Shown here: piece after piece, positions 41,927 to 52,650 of the stretch
Layout of the letters: each line of letters starts with the position of its first letter
How positions within the stretch are numbered: the stretch's first letter is position 1
The notes under the pieces: model-generated
What the model was told of the DNA's origin: nothing
The model's database searches: none
Seen by the model: the letters and a program-made list of their open reading frames with translations, nothing else
Translations under genes and position numbers: made by a program
Source: Tubulanus polymorphus
Lineage: Eukaryota > Nemertea > Palaeonemertea > Tubulaniformes > Tubulanidae
Direction: 5' to 3'
DNA: 64,000 nt
NCBI RefSeq assembly: GCF_964204645.1
Contig: NC_134027.1
Location: 16,418,485-16,482,484, forward strand

Positions 41927-44106
41927 GATTTTGTTCCGTTGAATATACCTGTGTGTAAAGACGTGTTTTGGGTTGGTGCTAGAGGTTCATCCGTCCAGTT
42001 ACCGTTGCCTGAGGTCGTCTCAGCCGAGACCGTTTCGAAATCGGCGGACAAGTATAACAATTTGACAATTTTTGACCTGCCCCTCAGGGACCCGGAGAAT
42101 TTCGTCGCAGGTGAACTGAGTCGCCATTTGGAGGAATGGGAATTTATTCTACGGCAGTCAGAGGATCCGTTGTCAGACACGATATTATCTTGGGTGCGAG
42201 ATGGTGTTCATATCCCAGATTTCTTTAAGAGGTTTAAGGGTCAGTTTAAAGGCTAGCGTATGATTGTGATGCGCCCCCAAAAACGGTGTTCCCGAATGCT
42301 GGAAACTGCGAACAATTTGAAGATTTCATTTCTACAACATTAAAAGGTCGGGTGGCTAATGGATCACTCAAGGTCTGGGGAAAGGTTGGGGTCGATCCAC
42401 CCCCGCATTTAGTTATACCCTTGACGGTTGAACCCACGAAACCCAGAATGTGCCACGACGAACGATTTCTAAATCTATGGATTCGGGACTCGCCTTTCCA
42501 TTTGGAAACTTTGGTAAACGTACCTCGCATGCTACATAAAAGCGCGTTTATGACCTCTGTCGATGATAAAAGTGGCTACGACCACATCAGGGTAACACCG
42601 GGAAGTGAGGTGTATTTGGGAATCAGCTGGAAAGGTTGGTATTACGTTTACACCGTTATTCCTTTTGGTTTTAAGGCCTCGGCCTATATATACCAGAAAA
42701 CTGGCTTGGTTGCAACGGGTTACCTTCGAGACCTAGGAGTACAGATAACTCAATACATTGATGACCGTTTAAATGGGGAGCTTTTAAGTTCCTCGGCTAG
42801 GGGTTTAGAATCCATCACAAAGGCTAGGTTAGCTCTATATATGACGGCCCAAGTTTTAACAAGACTAGGGTATTTTCTAGGCCTCCTTAAATGCGTCCTG
42901 GAACCGTGTCAGTTATTAAAGCATTTAGGCTTATTTGTTAACACTATAGAGGAACGTTTTGAGATCCCAAATGATAAGGTGGTAAAATTTGCCATTTTAA
43001 GGGACAATATTTTATCGTCCGAATTCGTTAACATTAAAACCATCCAGCGGTTTGTGGGTAAGATCATATCCTTCTCGTTGGTTGTACCAGCTGCGAAGCT
43101 TTATACAAGGGAGTCAAACTTAGCCATTTCTAAGGCATTCAGAAACTCGAGACTCATTAGGGTTGAGGGCAATCTCAGAACTGAGATAGAGTACTGGAAG
43201 ATAATTGAATGTTTGCCAAGGGTGGTAAGGTGGCGCCAAGAGTGGCATGTCAGAATTCAGATGTATACGGACGCATCCTCTTATAGATGGGGTGGGATAG
43301 TCACGATTGGTGAGCAGAGGTTTGAGCCCTCCGATTATTGGCCACAGGAGCTGGTACAAAAACCCATTGTAATAAAGGAAACCCTGGCACTTAAAAACGT
43401 TTTAATGGTGGTTTCTGATAAAATTAGAGACAGTAGAGTAGACGCTTTTGTAGATAATAAAACTATGATTGTGGCATGGGTTGGTGAAGGTTCCAAATCA
43501 CATGATCTGTCAGAAGCAATTAAACTTTTGTTTGAACTAACAGCAGAACAAAATGTGTTGTTGAAATTGCATTATGTACCGTCAAAAGAGAATCTAGCAG
43601 ACGCTCCCTCGCGAATTTTGCGAAAATCGGAATGTATGTTATCTCCGCGTATATGGCAGCTCGTGCAACGTGAATACGGGGGTGAAAACGGACACTCGGT
43701 TGATTTGATGGCACTTGATTCGAACGTAATGGTAGATTTGTCAGGCTCTCCACTACGACATTTTACGCCAACGCCATCTACTGATTCTAGTGATGTAGAT
43801 CTGCTCGCACAAAATCTATGCGACGAGGTTAATCCATATGTGTTTCCGCCAATTTCTAAGATACCGGCGGTTTTACGATTCTTGGCAGACGCAGTCAAAG
43901 AAGCATCTATCGTCATTCCAGAAAACTTTCCGAGGCCATTCTGGTGGCCTTTGGTAACCTCTCATGCATCCAAACGTCGCCTGCTTGGCAAAAAGGGAGA
44001 TGTGGGTGTTTTGAAATATCCGACTAAAAAAGGTTTTGTGGAGGATACAGTAGGCATCCCGTGGGATCTGTTTGTTTATAGGATAGATTTTGATAGATTA
44101 GATTGA
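41927..44106 (+). pseudogene. DIRS reverse transcriptase-RNase H
   Basis: The frame enters at an acceptor-like site (cag|GATTTTGTTCCG). The N-terminal 110 residues include LEEWEFILRQSEDPLSDTIL. A stop at 42254-42256 and a frame change lie just before the RT proper (AYDCDAPPKTVFPNAGN). From the GTG at 42286, RT motif A is SVDDKSGYDH (residues 91-100), then VIPFGFKASAYIYQK, and motif C QYIDDRLNG (YIDD 157-160). RNase H follows with candidate acidic residues Asp329 (MYTDASS), Glu365 (KETLALK), Asp390 (FVDNKT) and Asp439 (ENLADAPSR). The stop at 44106 is natural. The YIDD-type RT fused to RNase H is typical of DIRS elements. Only the single break near 42250 prevents an open frame. Confidence 0.9.
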
Positions 44107-44182
44107 AAGATTAAATTGACATGTTTTCCTGAGCGATAACATGGTGTTGCGTAACGGTGGTCTTTATTTTCTACTCTGATCT

Positions 44183-45649
44183 ATGCACGGTAAAATCCGG
44201 ATGCATAACTCTGCTTTTACGTTAATAAACGCTTTGTCTTTTCTGATATACCTCGTTTGTTATGGTTCTTTTAAGATCTGTCATATTTTACAGGATCTGT
44301 CTCTGCATCACGAGAACCATTGTGCGGACTGTGGACATCGCTCGCGACAGCCCTCAAATTTCTGCTACAATTGTGGTTCAGAGTTAAGCAATGCGGATGG
44401 CGAGAACGGTACATTGCTAGCCTTACCATTAAAAGATTTGGATGCCCGGTTAAAATCTATGTCAGAGAGTGAGCGCAACTCTGTTTATGGCCGAAAGAAG
44501 TCAAAACTGGAAGAAGATTTGGTCTTGTTCCTCAGGTCACTGCGCCCATCGAGATCCTTGTTGACGGCATCACCTAGGGATATCTGTAGGTTCATGGTAT
44601 TCAGGGATGCTCGGGGTAAAACAGTAGTACACTCTTTAACCTGTCCGGTACGAGGTTGGAAAGCAGTCTCGAAGGCCTCACCAAGGACCGGTGTTTGTTT
44701 ATGCCCCAAAAGACTGGCAGCCGGAACGGTCGATTCCTATCTGGGTCAGATAAGGGCAATATTTAACTCGATTGGTAAAATTGGCTGTTGGCATCCCGAA
44801 CGCGGAACTGGGAATCCTACCATATCAGAAGAGGTAAAACAATACCTGAGAGTGACTAAGAAGGAGCAATCGGTGGCCATGATCACCCCTAAACAAGCCG
44901 TCCCAATGTACCTTAGCAAATTGACGGCAATGATTCTCTGTATTGATAAACGCTTGGGTGTCCCAGATTTACCCGCGGTAACGGAGTATAATTTAGCAAG
45001 GGACCAGACTTTCTTCAAACTTGATTTTCTAACAGGACATAGGGCGGCAGACTTAGGTCGGTTTTTGACAGATGGGATCTCTCAGAGTGACGATGGAAGG
45101 GTAATCATTTTAAATCTAACGTTCGGGAAAACACTGCGGGATGGTTCGGTTTTGACATCCGTAGTTACTCGTTTTAACAACCCGGTTCTGTGCCCGGTTT
45201 TGGCGATTGAAAGGTATTTTGCTGTTGTAAAGGCGCTTGGAGTTGACCTTGGAGGGGGTTACTTATTCCGGATAACGAATAAAGAGGGCGCTATCGTTAA
45301 TAACGGACTCGACTCGAATGCGGTGGGAAGCCGTTTGAAGACTTACCTAAAAGAAATTTGTATGTATGACGGTGAGACCCCGCATAGTTTCAGGGTTGGA
45401 TGCTCCGTTATGTTGGCTTCTTTGGGCCATACATCTAAAGAGGTGACTTCTTATATTGGTTGGAAGCATCAGTCCATGGCGAAGCATTACACCAAACATG
45501 CTTGTGTGATGCAGGGTAAAGTCTCTGACTCTCTCGGTCAAGCTATGGGACAGTTAACTGATAAAAGTGTAGAATCATATCGCCTTAATAATGCTACAAG
45601 CGGGTTTAAACCAATGTTTTTAAACCAATTTATATCGATAAGAAACTAG
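44183..45649 (+). CDS. DIRS tyrosine recombinase
   Basis: Open throughout. An acceptor ttttacag ends at 44293, and codons before DLSLHHENHC (residue 38 on) look non-coding, so the true coding exon probably starts at 44294. A CxxC...CxxC cluster HCADCGHRSRQPSNFCYNCG (Cys 47, 50, 61, 64) resembles a zinc ribbon. The recombinase domain shows the catalytic set in order: Arg287 (LTGHRAADLG), His401-x-x-Arg404 (TPHSFRVGCS), Trp427 (IGWKHQ) and Tyr436 (AKHYTKH). It would join the cDNA circle to the genome by strand exchange at the split direct repeats. It is the only large gene of the element with no visible damage. Confidence 0.9.
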   Translation: MHGKIRMHNSAFTLINALSFLIYLVCYGSFKICHILQDLSLHHENHCADCGHRSRQPSNFCYNCGSELSNADGENGTLLALPLKDLDARLKSMSESERNSVYGRKKSKLEEDLVLFLRSLRPSRSLLTASPRDICRFMVFRDARGKTVVHSLTCPVRGWKAVSKASPRTGVCLCPKRLAAGTVDSYLGQIRAIFNSIGKIGCWHPERGTGNPTISEEVKQYLRVTKKEQSVAMITPKQAVPMYLSKLTAMILCIDKRLGVPDLPAVTEYNLARDQTFFKLDFLTGHRAADLGRFLTDGISQSDDGRVIILNLTFGKTLRDGSVLTSVVTRFNNPVLCPVLAIERYFAVVKALGVDLGGGYLFRITNKEGAIVNNGLDSNAVGSRLKTYLKEICMYDGETPHSFRVGCSVMLASLGHTSKEVTSYIGWKHQSMAKHYTKHACVMQGKVSDSLGQAMGQLTDKSVESYRLNNATSGFKPMFLNQFISIRN

Positions 45650-45836
45650 ACGCTAATACGAATTTTGTATATTAATATACCCGATTTCTAAGGCGGGTCT
45701 AAATAAATCGACTTCGGATGCATATTCTGTCTTCTGATTTTTGGCTTCGTTTCACTCGGCCTAGTATAGTTGGGGTTTGGGTGTAGTTGTGGAAAGGTTT
45801 TTAGTATTTGTTGTGGTTATCAGTAAGGGGTTGGGT
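45650..45836 (+). other. 3' non-coding part of the DIRS element
   Basis: Between the recombinase stop and B1. Contains AATAAA-like ctaaataaatcg near 45698, a possible polyadenylation signal. Confidence 0.4.
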
Positions 45837-45908
45837 CGTTTTTTATCCCCAATCACTACATAACCGCGGAACGAGAAACCACTGATCAGTGTGGATATTA
45901 TACTATCC
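45837..45908 (+). repeat. split direct repeat B1
   Basis: 72 bp, cgttttttatccccaatcac through attatactatcc, identical to B2. It overlaps the first 7 bp of A2 (actatcc). Confidence 0.9.
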
Positions 45909-45953
45909 ACACTGATCATGTGACACTAGTGACGCGGTCACTTCTTAGTTTGC
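45902..45953 (+). repeat. split direct repeat A2
   Basis: 52-bp exact copy of A1, embedded between B1 and B2 as expected for PAT/Ngaro-type elements. Confidence 0.9.
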
Positions 45954-46077
45954 GGAAGATGGGGAGTCGAGTGTGACAGGTGTGCCTTGTACAGTGGAGG
46001 GAATGAGCCAATGAAATACAGGATGGGTTAAGATATTCAAAAAAAAACCAGCGTATGTGGCTACTTGTTCCGGGTTT

Positions 46078-46149
46078 CGTTTTTTATCCCCAATCACTAC
46101 ATAACCGCGGAACGAGAAACCACTGATCAGTGTGGATATTATACTATCC
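46078..46149 (+). repeat. split direct repeat B2, right end of the DIRS element
   Basis: 72-bp exact copy of B1. Sequence after 46149 (ctgggaataataagctcc) is unrelated to that after B1, so this is the outer boundary. Confidence 0.88.
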
Positions 46150-46768
46150 CTGGGAATAATAAGCTCCACTCGACAAACTCGTTCCCGTGCATTTTTATCT
46201 CCAGTCAGCATGATCTCTGTTTCAGCACACACACAGCCCCTCTACCATCAATGCCTAACCCCTGTTCGACCAACTGTGGGCGTTTTCCTTTGAAACATAA
46301 GCCAAATTGTAAAAGATAAGCATTAATCTATGTTAATGCTGCATCTTTATCATGAAACCTAAGAAAGATTATTCTATTATTTAGGCCTATTCAAATTTTC
46401 TGTCCACTACCACGTGGAAATAAGACCCAGTCAAAATTATGCATCACGCTTTGACGAAGAAATTGGTTCTAGGCTATAAATTTTACGACTCAAACGAATC
46501 TTTTCCTCAAGCTTTTAGCCGCATTTAGTTTGATGCAAAATGTCATTTGCTTTTAAAATGTGTAACTACGTAGGCCTAATCAAAAGGAAAATTCAAAAGC
46601 AAACTTTGCCGGGCCAAGAGCCATATTGAATTCAATTTTTTCCGAACCATTATGCCTCTTTCATCATAACATTATTTATCCTTTTTCAAGATCTCAGGCC
46701 TACAAGTAGAGAGAGGGCCTACGTTGGGTTCAAATCGGAATTTTAAGATTTATTTCATTTAATTCCAG
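46150..46768. other. upstream region of the candidate small gene
   Basis: Non-repetitive, and no open frame with coding character. A promoter for the downstream gene would be expected here, but no clear TATA box or initiator can be singled out. The last ~60 bp (ttaagatttatttcatttaa) looks like the polypyrimidine end of an intron. Confidence 0.4.
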
Positions 46769-47160
46769 GTTTTCACTGTCGATTATCAAAGACATGTGGC
46801 GTTGTGGGAGTTCATAGTTGTTTGATAATCCATCATTTGTAAGTGTAAGGCTATTTGAGGGATTCGAAACCGACATTTTGTAAATTTTGTAGCTTTATTA
46901 CGTTTAATTCCAGATGTTTATCATGACACGTTTCATTTTGGGGGTTTGTCAGCGAGTTGGTATGCTGTCGGCAGAAGTAGTTTGATAATTCGTTTCATGT
47001 AAGTAAACAGCTATTTGAATGATTCGAAACCGAAATCTGTATTGTGAATTTTTTAGTTGTATTTTGTTTGATTCTAGGTGAATAGGACATGATTCATTTT
47101 GGGAGTTTGTCCGCGCGTTTGTATACTGTCAAATGAAGTTTCTTCGTCAATTTGTCGTAT
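46769..47160 (+). other. three tandemly duplicated leader exons
   Basis: Three related units lie in line. Each is framed by an acceptor (attccag, attccag, attctag) and a donor (gtaagt in all, the first gtaagtg): 46769-46838, 46914-46998 and 47078-47160. The exons share the core cattttgggagtttgt and gtttgataat-type ends, and the introns share gattcgaaaccgaa. Starts are 145 and 164 bp apart, and the next acceptor (47251) is 174 bp on. None has a frame that continues into the coding exon, so they look like 5'-untranslated exons that may be alternative. Confidence 0.45.
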
Positions 47161-47251
47161 GTAAGTATCAATCTATAGGTTATATAGGCCCTATTAGGGG
47201 TTCGATACAGAAATTTGGTGAATTCCTCAGATTTATTTTAATTCATTCCAG

Positions 47252-47789
47252 GTTGTTATCAGAAAAATATGTACTTTATTTCATAGGTTGGTCTTTGATT
47301 GAAAACTAAAAATGGATGATAGTTCTAAATTTGATGTTGATTCACATGACCAATCTAGTAAGTATGGCTCACTCGTCTTTTAGAATAAGAGACCTATTGC
47401 ATTAATCCTTCAATTCAAGTTGCTATACAACCTTTTATACAGATATTTACCTTATCAATATAAACATGTATTTGCCATTAGCCATACAATTCAGTAAAAC
47501 TTTTCCCGTCCAGATTTTGAAACATCATTTGACTCAATTTTTCCTCCTAGAAAGTTGCTTTAGCTCATTCCAATGTTCGCAGTAAAAGTGAATGTAGCAT
47601 GTATGATTCCCATCCATCAATTTTGTCTTGTTTTGTATTTTTAGCGAAAATCTCGAAAAAGTCTGACGTCGAGGCAGGTGGTGGCCAGACAAAGACATAT
47701 TCTTGGGAAATATTTAAAGACACATGGCAAACACACTTATTGTTCACTTTTTTCCTATCCTTATTTTGAAATTGAAGTATTGTAATAAA
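47252..47789 (+). CDS. candidate small two-exon host gene, 56-residue product
   Basis: Exon A runs from acceptor attcattccag (ending 47251) with ATG at 47312 to donor atcta|gtaagt (GT at 47358), giving MDDSSKFDVDSHDQS plus one base. Exon B starts after ttttgtatttttag at 47645; the joined codon is Thr, then KISKKSDVEAGGGQ and KTYSWEIFKDTWQT follow, ending in a hydrophobic tail HLLFTFFLSLF and TGA at 47767-47769. AATAAA follows at 47784. The phases agree (1/1). The product would be an acidic head, a basic middle and a short hydrophobic C-terminus, perhaps a tail anchor. No family is recognised. The two-exon model is supported by signal quality, not by homology. Confidence 0.4.
47784..47789 (+). 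terminator. poly(A) signal AATAAA
   Basis: Canonical hexamer 15 bp after the stop of the candidate small gene. Confidence 0.45.
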
Positions 47790-49529
47790 CTATTGATTTA
47801 TTTTTGTTGATCAACACAACTAGTTTTGTTGTTTTCTTTCTTAATTTACATTTGAATTGGATGGTCATCTTGCGTAGGAGTCAGTTTGTCATCGAAGCAA
47901 TACAGTCTAACTTGTTGACGTCTCAGATGCAGCGGGGCAGGGCGGTCATTATATTGTGGACTTATCCAAATTACACTTACACAGCCCAACGTGTTTCAGT
48001 GTGTAAACTCCGTCGTACTCGGCATTATATGACAGTGAGGAATTGAGTTTTAGTCACCTGAGCCCTCGGCTTGATTCGACCAAAAAGACCTTAACTGACT
48101 TCACAGAATTTGATTATGAGTCAAGGATTTTCTAAATTTCTGAATGCTTTCTCTGGTTTTAAGATCAATTCAAATTCAATCTTCAAAATATTTTATTGAA
48201 AGAAATTCTACTGAAGACCGATTTTGAAATGAAGGATATATCTAGGCAAATAATTATAGCAAAATCAACTGATGATCATCAAGGTGAAGTTTTCATTCAT
48301 CTTCGGCTAATTTGTCTACCCCTGATGATTGAAGCCTTTTGGTTACTCGCGCCAATTAGTCAGCCACAGTCGATTTTCATGCCATCTAACCTTTTTCCAT
48401 CTGTAATTAAGCAATCAAATGTAAGCATTACTTAGGTAAGGAGCGAAATAATATATAGATATCTTAGGAGACTATTTGAAATCATGAGTTTGTTGTGAAA
48501 ATCTATTACTACAGTCTCGTAGAGCATAGACACCAAGCCACGTGGCATTGGTATTTTAAGGGCTATTCAGTTTACTCCAAAACAAGTCAATGATTAACAT
48601 TAAAAAAGCTTCATATCAAGGGTATGTCGCAGGACTCGTGACGCCCATGAATTATCATCCCATAATTACAATGAATCCAATTCTGCATGTTCGTTAGCAC
48701 GACTGATTACTAATCCAAATATTGCATTACAAAAAAAAAAATTACGCAAAACGTCAAGTACTTACAGCATCTGAGACAGTTGCGCTTCAGTTAGCGTGTT
48801 AAGTTAGGTCTTTGGCTGTCAATGTCGAAAAGCCTAATTTGAAATATACATTTGCGCACTGTGGTTTAATATTCCTGCAAGAATCCGCAAAGGAATTGAA
48901 GACCGTAGTGACCAGTTCATTCCACGAATAATAGCTGGAAAGAAAGTAATCAAAATAAATTGTCATGCACATTCAGTGTAAACCAGGCCATAACTAGCTG
49001 CTATAAGGCATTCCACTGACTGGCTCTACCCATTATATTTAGGGCCTAAATCTATTCTAGGCGCATCCCCCAAAAAAGTTAGGCATTAAGTAAGTAGCCA
49101 ACAATGATCATTGCTTCACCGAGTAGGCCTACTCATTTGCTACCATACTCATATTATTAAAGAAATCATTTAATACATTCCCTGGTTAACGGATTCTCAC
49201 CTTAAAATACATAAACTCCGCTGTCGTTGTCACCGATCCGAGTCGTCAACTGAACGCGGAAGTAAAATTCCGTGTGAAAATTCCTACAATTTCTGTCCAT
49301 ATCACGTTGATTTGACCCCGAAATCTTCAGGAAATGTAGCCAACGTAAATTGATTTACGAATAGAATTAATCAATTGACTCATTTTTAGAAATCATGGTT
49401 TCGTGAAATTCATTAAAGTCCTAAAGCTAAAACTCGCGATAAATTTAAGCCGAAAATGATTTCACCGATCCACCATGTTGTTTCATTAATAAAACAATTG
49501 TAGCGCCCCGGCGCTGTACTGTGATAATG
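47790..49529. other. unassigned stretch
   Basis: No supportable gene. Short frames at 47804-48046 and 48196-48435 have no domains. Two runs of A (near 48731) are the only simple repeats. Confidence 0.5.
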
Positions 49530-49605
49530 CATGGTTTCGCTAGGATTCGAACCCTCGACCTCTCGGTTGGGAGTCAAACACCTTATCCACCATGCCACAG
49601 ATATG
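49530..49605 (-). repeat. tRNA-derived SINE head
   Basis: Read on the minus strand it has an A-box-like tggcatggtggataagg (49581-49597) and a B box GGTTCGAATCC (49543-49553). Between them stands tttgactcccaaccgagagg, a stretch common in tRNA-derived SINEs of invertebrates. The anticodon stem is mismatched, so it is not a working tRNA. The downstream part (to about 49500, gcgccccggcgctg) may be the SINE body. Confidence 0.6.
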
Positions 49606-49837
49606 ACGCTGTTATTATCGTTAGTGGGAGTAACGGACGGGGCGAGTCGCGATTGCTATACTATCATCCGGTGTTATCTTTCAGTAAGTAATTTTAAGTT
49701 TAAAATAGGACGGAGAGTGCATAGATATAATCTACGCGGAGCGAATGCGTGTTATATTACTATCAGAATTCTACATTTCAATTAGAAGCAGTTAGTTGTC
49801 GAATCTGATAGAAGATGAATTTTATGTGCGAAAAAAA
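49606..49837. other. unassigned stretch
   Basis: Short interval between the SINE head and MULE-like copy 3. Nothing supportable. Confidence 0.5.
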
Positions 49838-52206
49838 CGGTTCCTGAACTTCGCTGAAAAAGCTGAAACACTGAAAAGCTGAAACGCTGAAATAAAAACG
49901 CTGAAATTTCAGGGAATTTCCGAAAAACGCCGAAATTTCAGGGAATTCCCGAAAAACACTGAAATCGTGCTAGGTACCGACAATACACGTTTTGAAATGT
50001 TTTCCGGGCCGGTGTCCGCTGACGAGTCCTGAACCGTGTTTTATGCTCTACCTTCGGTTACAGAGACATGCCTTAAGGTCGTCGTCATGATCGACTTGAT
50101 CGATTGCGGATTGCGTGGATTGTCAGATGTGTTTTTTGCCATAGTTTTATGTGCATATACCGGTACGATCTAACAATGAAGTTATCACTTCATTTGAATA
50201 AATTCTTAATCACAGTAATATTAATTCACAATATTTTTTCTTATGTTTGGTGATTTCTTGCAACTTATCATTGCCAAGTCTCATACAAGTAGTAGCTGAA
50301 TGAAAGTACAGTTAGGCTGAACCTGATAACCCAAATTAAGTGCTAGCATGGAACTAATGATTATTTTGATTCTATTTTCGGTGTCATTGAAATTCGTTAA
50401 TAAAGGTTCAACCGTCATAGTATACTGTACTTAGCATTGCTACAACTGGGTGCCATATTTCTACAATTTCTACAAGGAGGAAGGAATCTTTAAGTGTCTT
50501 TGTTCCCGGGTAGGGTACGGGGTAAAACCTGGTTTACTTTCTCTTTCGACTTGCCGGAGACTACTATCTGCAATGTATTGCATGCTTTGATGTGTCTGGC
50601 CTATAGGAGTCGAACGATATTTTTTTCCCATACACAGGCATGGCTTTAGTGTAGATGAAGGCTAGGCACTGCACATTGTGGATTGACTGGAACTCTTAAC
50701 TCACAAAATTAAACGAGTCAACAAGAAAGATCCAATAATTGGACATTTGTCTAACTATATTATTTAACAGCTTGAAATAATACATAACACATTCTGCAAG
50801 AGTATACAAAGGAAATCAGTTCTTACATTATATCAGAATCAATAGTTCGCTTAACTCTGGCTAGAATTCTGGTTCCATTGCTTCATATTCTAATGAAATC
50901 CACTAGTATACCTTAGAATATCGCTTAGCTTAAGACTAAAAATTTGGTGCCAGGAAACAGGGAAGAAAAGTGGGTGTACTGTACATCCGCAATTGACTTA
51001 TTTCTCTCTGGTTGAATCAAGTTATTATTGAAATAGCATTCGAATAGCCATTTTATTTTTAAAAATTGTGTCGTTCAGCTATCCTGCTGCAAATTTCGCA
51101 GTTGAAGTTTACTGGTGCCATCTGATTTCTCAGTATCTCAAAAAATTTGCACATTCTAAGCCTGAATCTAAAAATAGAAAAAGGTGCATTTTAGTCGGAT
51201 ATAAAATAATAGTGGCTAATACACCCTGGACTATATAGCCTATGGGGTGGGCCTAGTTTGAAAGCACTGAGGTCCGAGAGAACAGCACTTAGTAAATAAA
51301 TACTGAAATTAAACTTACAAAACACCCAATACTTGAGATGATGTACTTGACAAGAAGTGTCACCAGCTAAGCAAATCAACTTTGTCTATGACTCCTCCTT
51401 TTAAAGATTCAGTAGTAGTCTAAAAATAAGAATCGGTACATTTTTCTAACAGTTGGTATGTCATTTCTTCAAAAAAACTAATTATTATCACGCCACAGCA
51501 AATAAATTATTCACAGTTGTTGAATGGTTAGCCCGATTTAGATTAATTGGTTGACGCTAATCAGTATGACCCATACGTAGGGGCCTACTGCATGCCATTG
51601 GCGTCAATCCATTCCATTCCATTCCACAGTGAATAAAAAAGAAATTTAGTTAGATCCCTTTTGTCCAAAAGCTGCATCATTTATATAACTAGCTGTCAAA
51701 TTTAATTTACCTCCTTCAGAGAATACCATAGTGACATAGTCCGTCGCCCATCAACGTGTTGACAAAAGAAAAGTTGCTCCATGTTTTATACATGAACGTT
51801 CAAATAAGATATTTAGCGTCTTGCAGGGAATATTGAGCATAGTGTTTAAGTTGGCTTGCACGGTTTGTGAATGGGTTTTCCTCATTATGCTGCCTGTATG
51901 CATTAAAAATCCGGATTTCAAGCGAATTAATTTGTCCAACAAGTGGCCCTCTAGAAGTATACTCCACACATACTGTCCATGCGTGTCTCTGTAACCGAAG
52001 GTAAAGACTAAAAAACGGTTCAGGACTCGGCAGCGGACACCGGCCCGGAAAATATTTCAAAACGTGTATTGTTGGTACCTAGCACGATTTCAGCGTTTTT
52101 CGGGAATTCCCTGAAATTTCGGCGTTTTTCGGAAATTCCCTGAAATTTCAGCGTTTTTATTTCAGCGTTTCAGTGATTCAGCTTTTTCAGCGAAGTTCAG
52201 GAACCG
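49838..52206. mobile_element. MULE-like element copy 3, without nested insertion
   Basis: 2369 bp from CGGTTCCTGAACTTCGCTG to its inverted counterpart ending at 52206, with a 9-bp duplication cgaaaaaaa (49829-49837, 52207-52215). The long inverted ends are about 49838-50071 and 51981-52206. It lacks the 324-bp segment (uninterrupted ccgggtagg at 50506-50514), showing the ancestral state. It is more diverged from copies 1 and 2 than they are from each other. The internal open frame of copy 2 is disrupted here at about 51800-51830. Confidence 0.83.
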
Positions 52207-52215
52207 CGAAAAAAA

Positions 52216-52363
52216 AGTGGAAAATATGTAAATAATAATAATAACAATCAACAGAATTACAAAAGGGTTTTCGACGAAAGGCAGAAAACCCTAATAATAA
52301 TAATAAATATAGCTGCAAAGCAGCGATAACGGGTTTTCTGCACAGTCTTAGAATCCTGTTCAA
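52216..52363. repeat. lead-in of the macro-repeat RT module
   Basis: Contains the agggttttcgacgaaaggcagaaaaccct hairpin region (about 52264-52292, related to 7217-7365) and tagctgcaaagcagcgataacgg, found upstream of every RT fragment. Confidence 0.6.
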
Positions 52364-52650
52364 CGGTGGATTTTGACAAAGCATTTGATAAGGCACAACA
52401 TCAGCCATTAATAAATAGTCTATTAGGAAACAGTATCAATGATAGGTCGCCCAAATGGCTCAGCAGTTATCTGTGAACGAAAACTTGTAACCGAAATCAA
52501 CGGAACGCCTCATCTTGGAATGAGACGGTCTAACTAGTGGAGTCACGCATGGTAGTATCCTAAGTCGTCTTCTGTTTAATGTCCTTACAAATGACATGTA
52601 ATCCAAAATAAACCTAACCGAGTAAATTTCCAAAACGACCTTCACACGCT
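52364..52650 (+). pseudogene. LINE RT fragment, copy 3
   Basis: Same fragment and lesions as at 1183, but with its own changes (gtggattttgacaaagc; a deletion of cacacag near 52598). It is followed by a different degenerate repeat rather than the 31-bp minisatellite, so this copy represents another branch of the macro-repeat. Confidence 0.65.

Larger units (their letters stand above)
36376..46149 (+). mobile_element. DIRS-order retrotransposon, PAT/Ngaro-type, with nested insertion
   Basis: Contains gag-like, RT-RNase H and tyrosine-recombinase genes in that order on the plus strand. It is bounded by split direct repeats: A1 (36376-36427) at the left, and B1 (45837-45908), A2 (45902-45953), B2 (46078-46149) at the right. 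This A1 ... B1-A2-B2 layout is known for the PAT/Ngaro branch of tyrosine-recombinase retrotransposons and lets a circular copy be re-integrated by recombination without target duplication. No methyltransferase ORF of the DIRS1 branch is seen. Length without the MULE insertion is about 7.1 kb. Several gene junctions look like introns. Damage: a stop in gag (37782), the MULE insertion (37944-40609), and frameshifts near 41345 and 42250. Confidence 0.88.

Noticed and set aside
43120-43916. Minus-strand frames inside the DIRS RT (43120-43359, 43520-43753, 43572-43916)
   Set aside because: Shadows of the RT-RNase H gene, whose motifs are clear on the plus strand.
49530-49605. Functional tRNA gene
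   Set aside because: A and B boxes are present, but the anticodon and acceptor stems do not pair properly; fits a SINE head.
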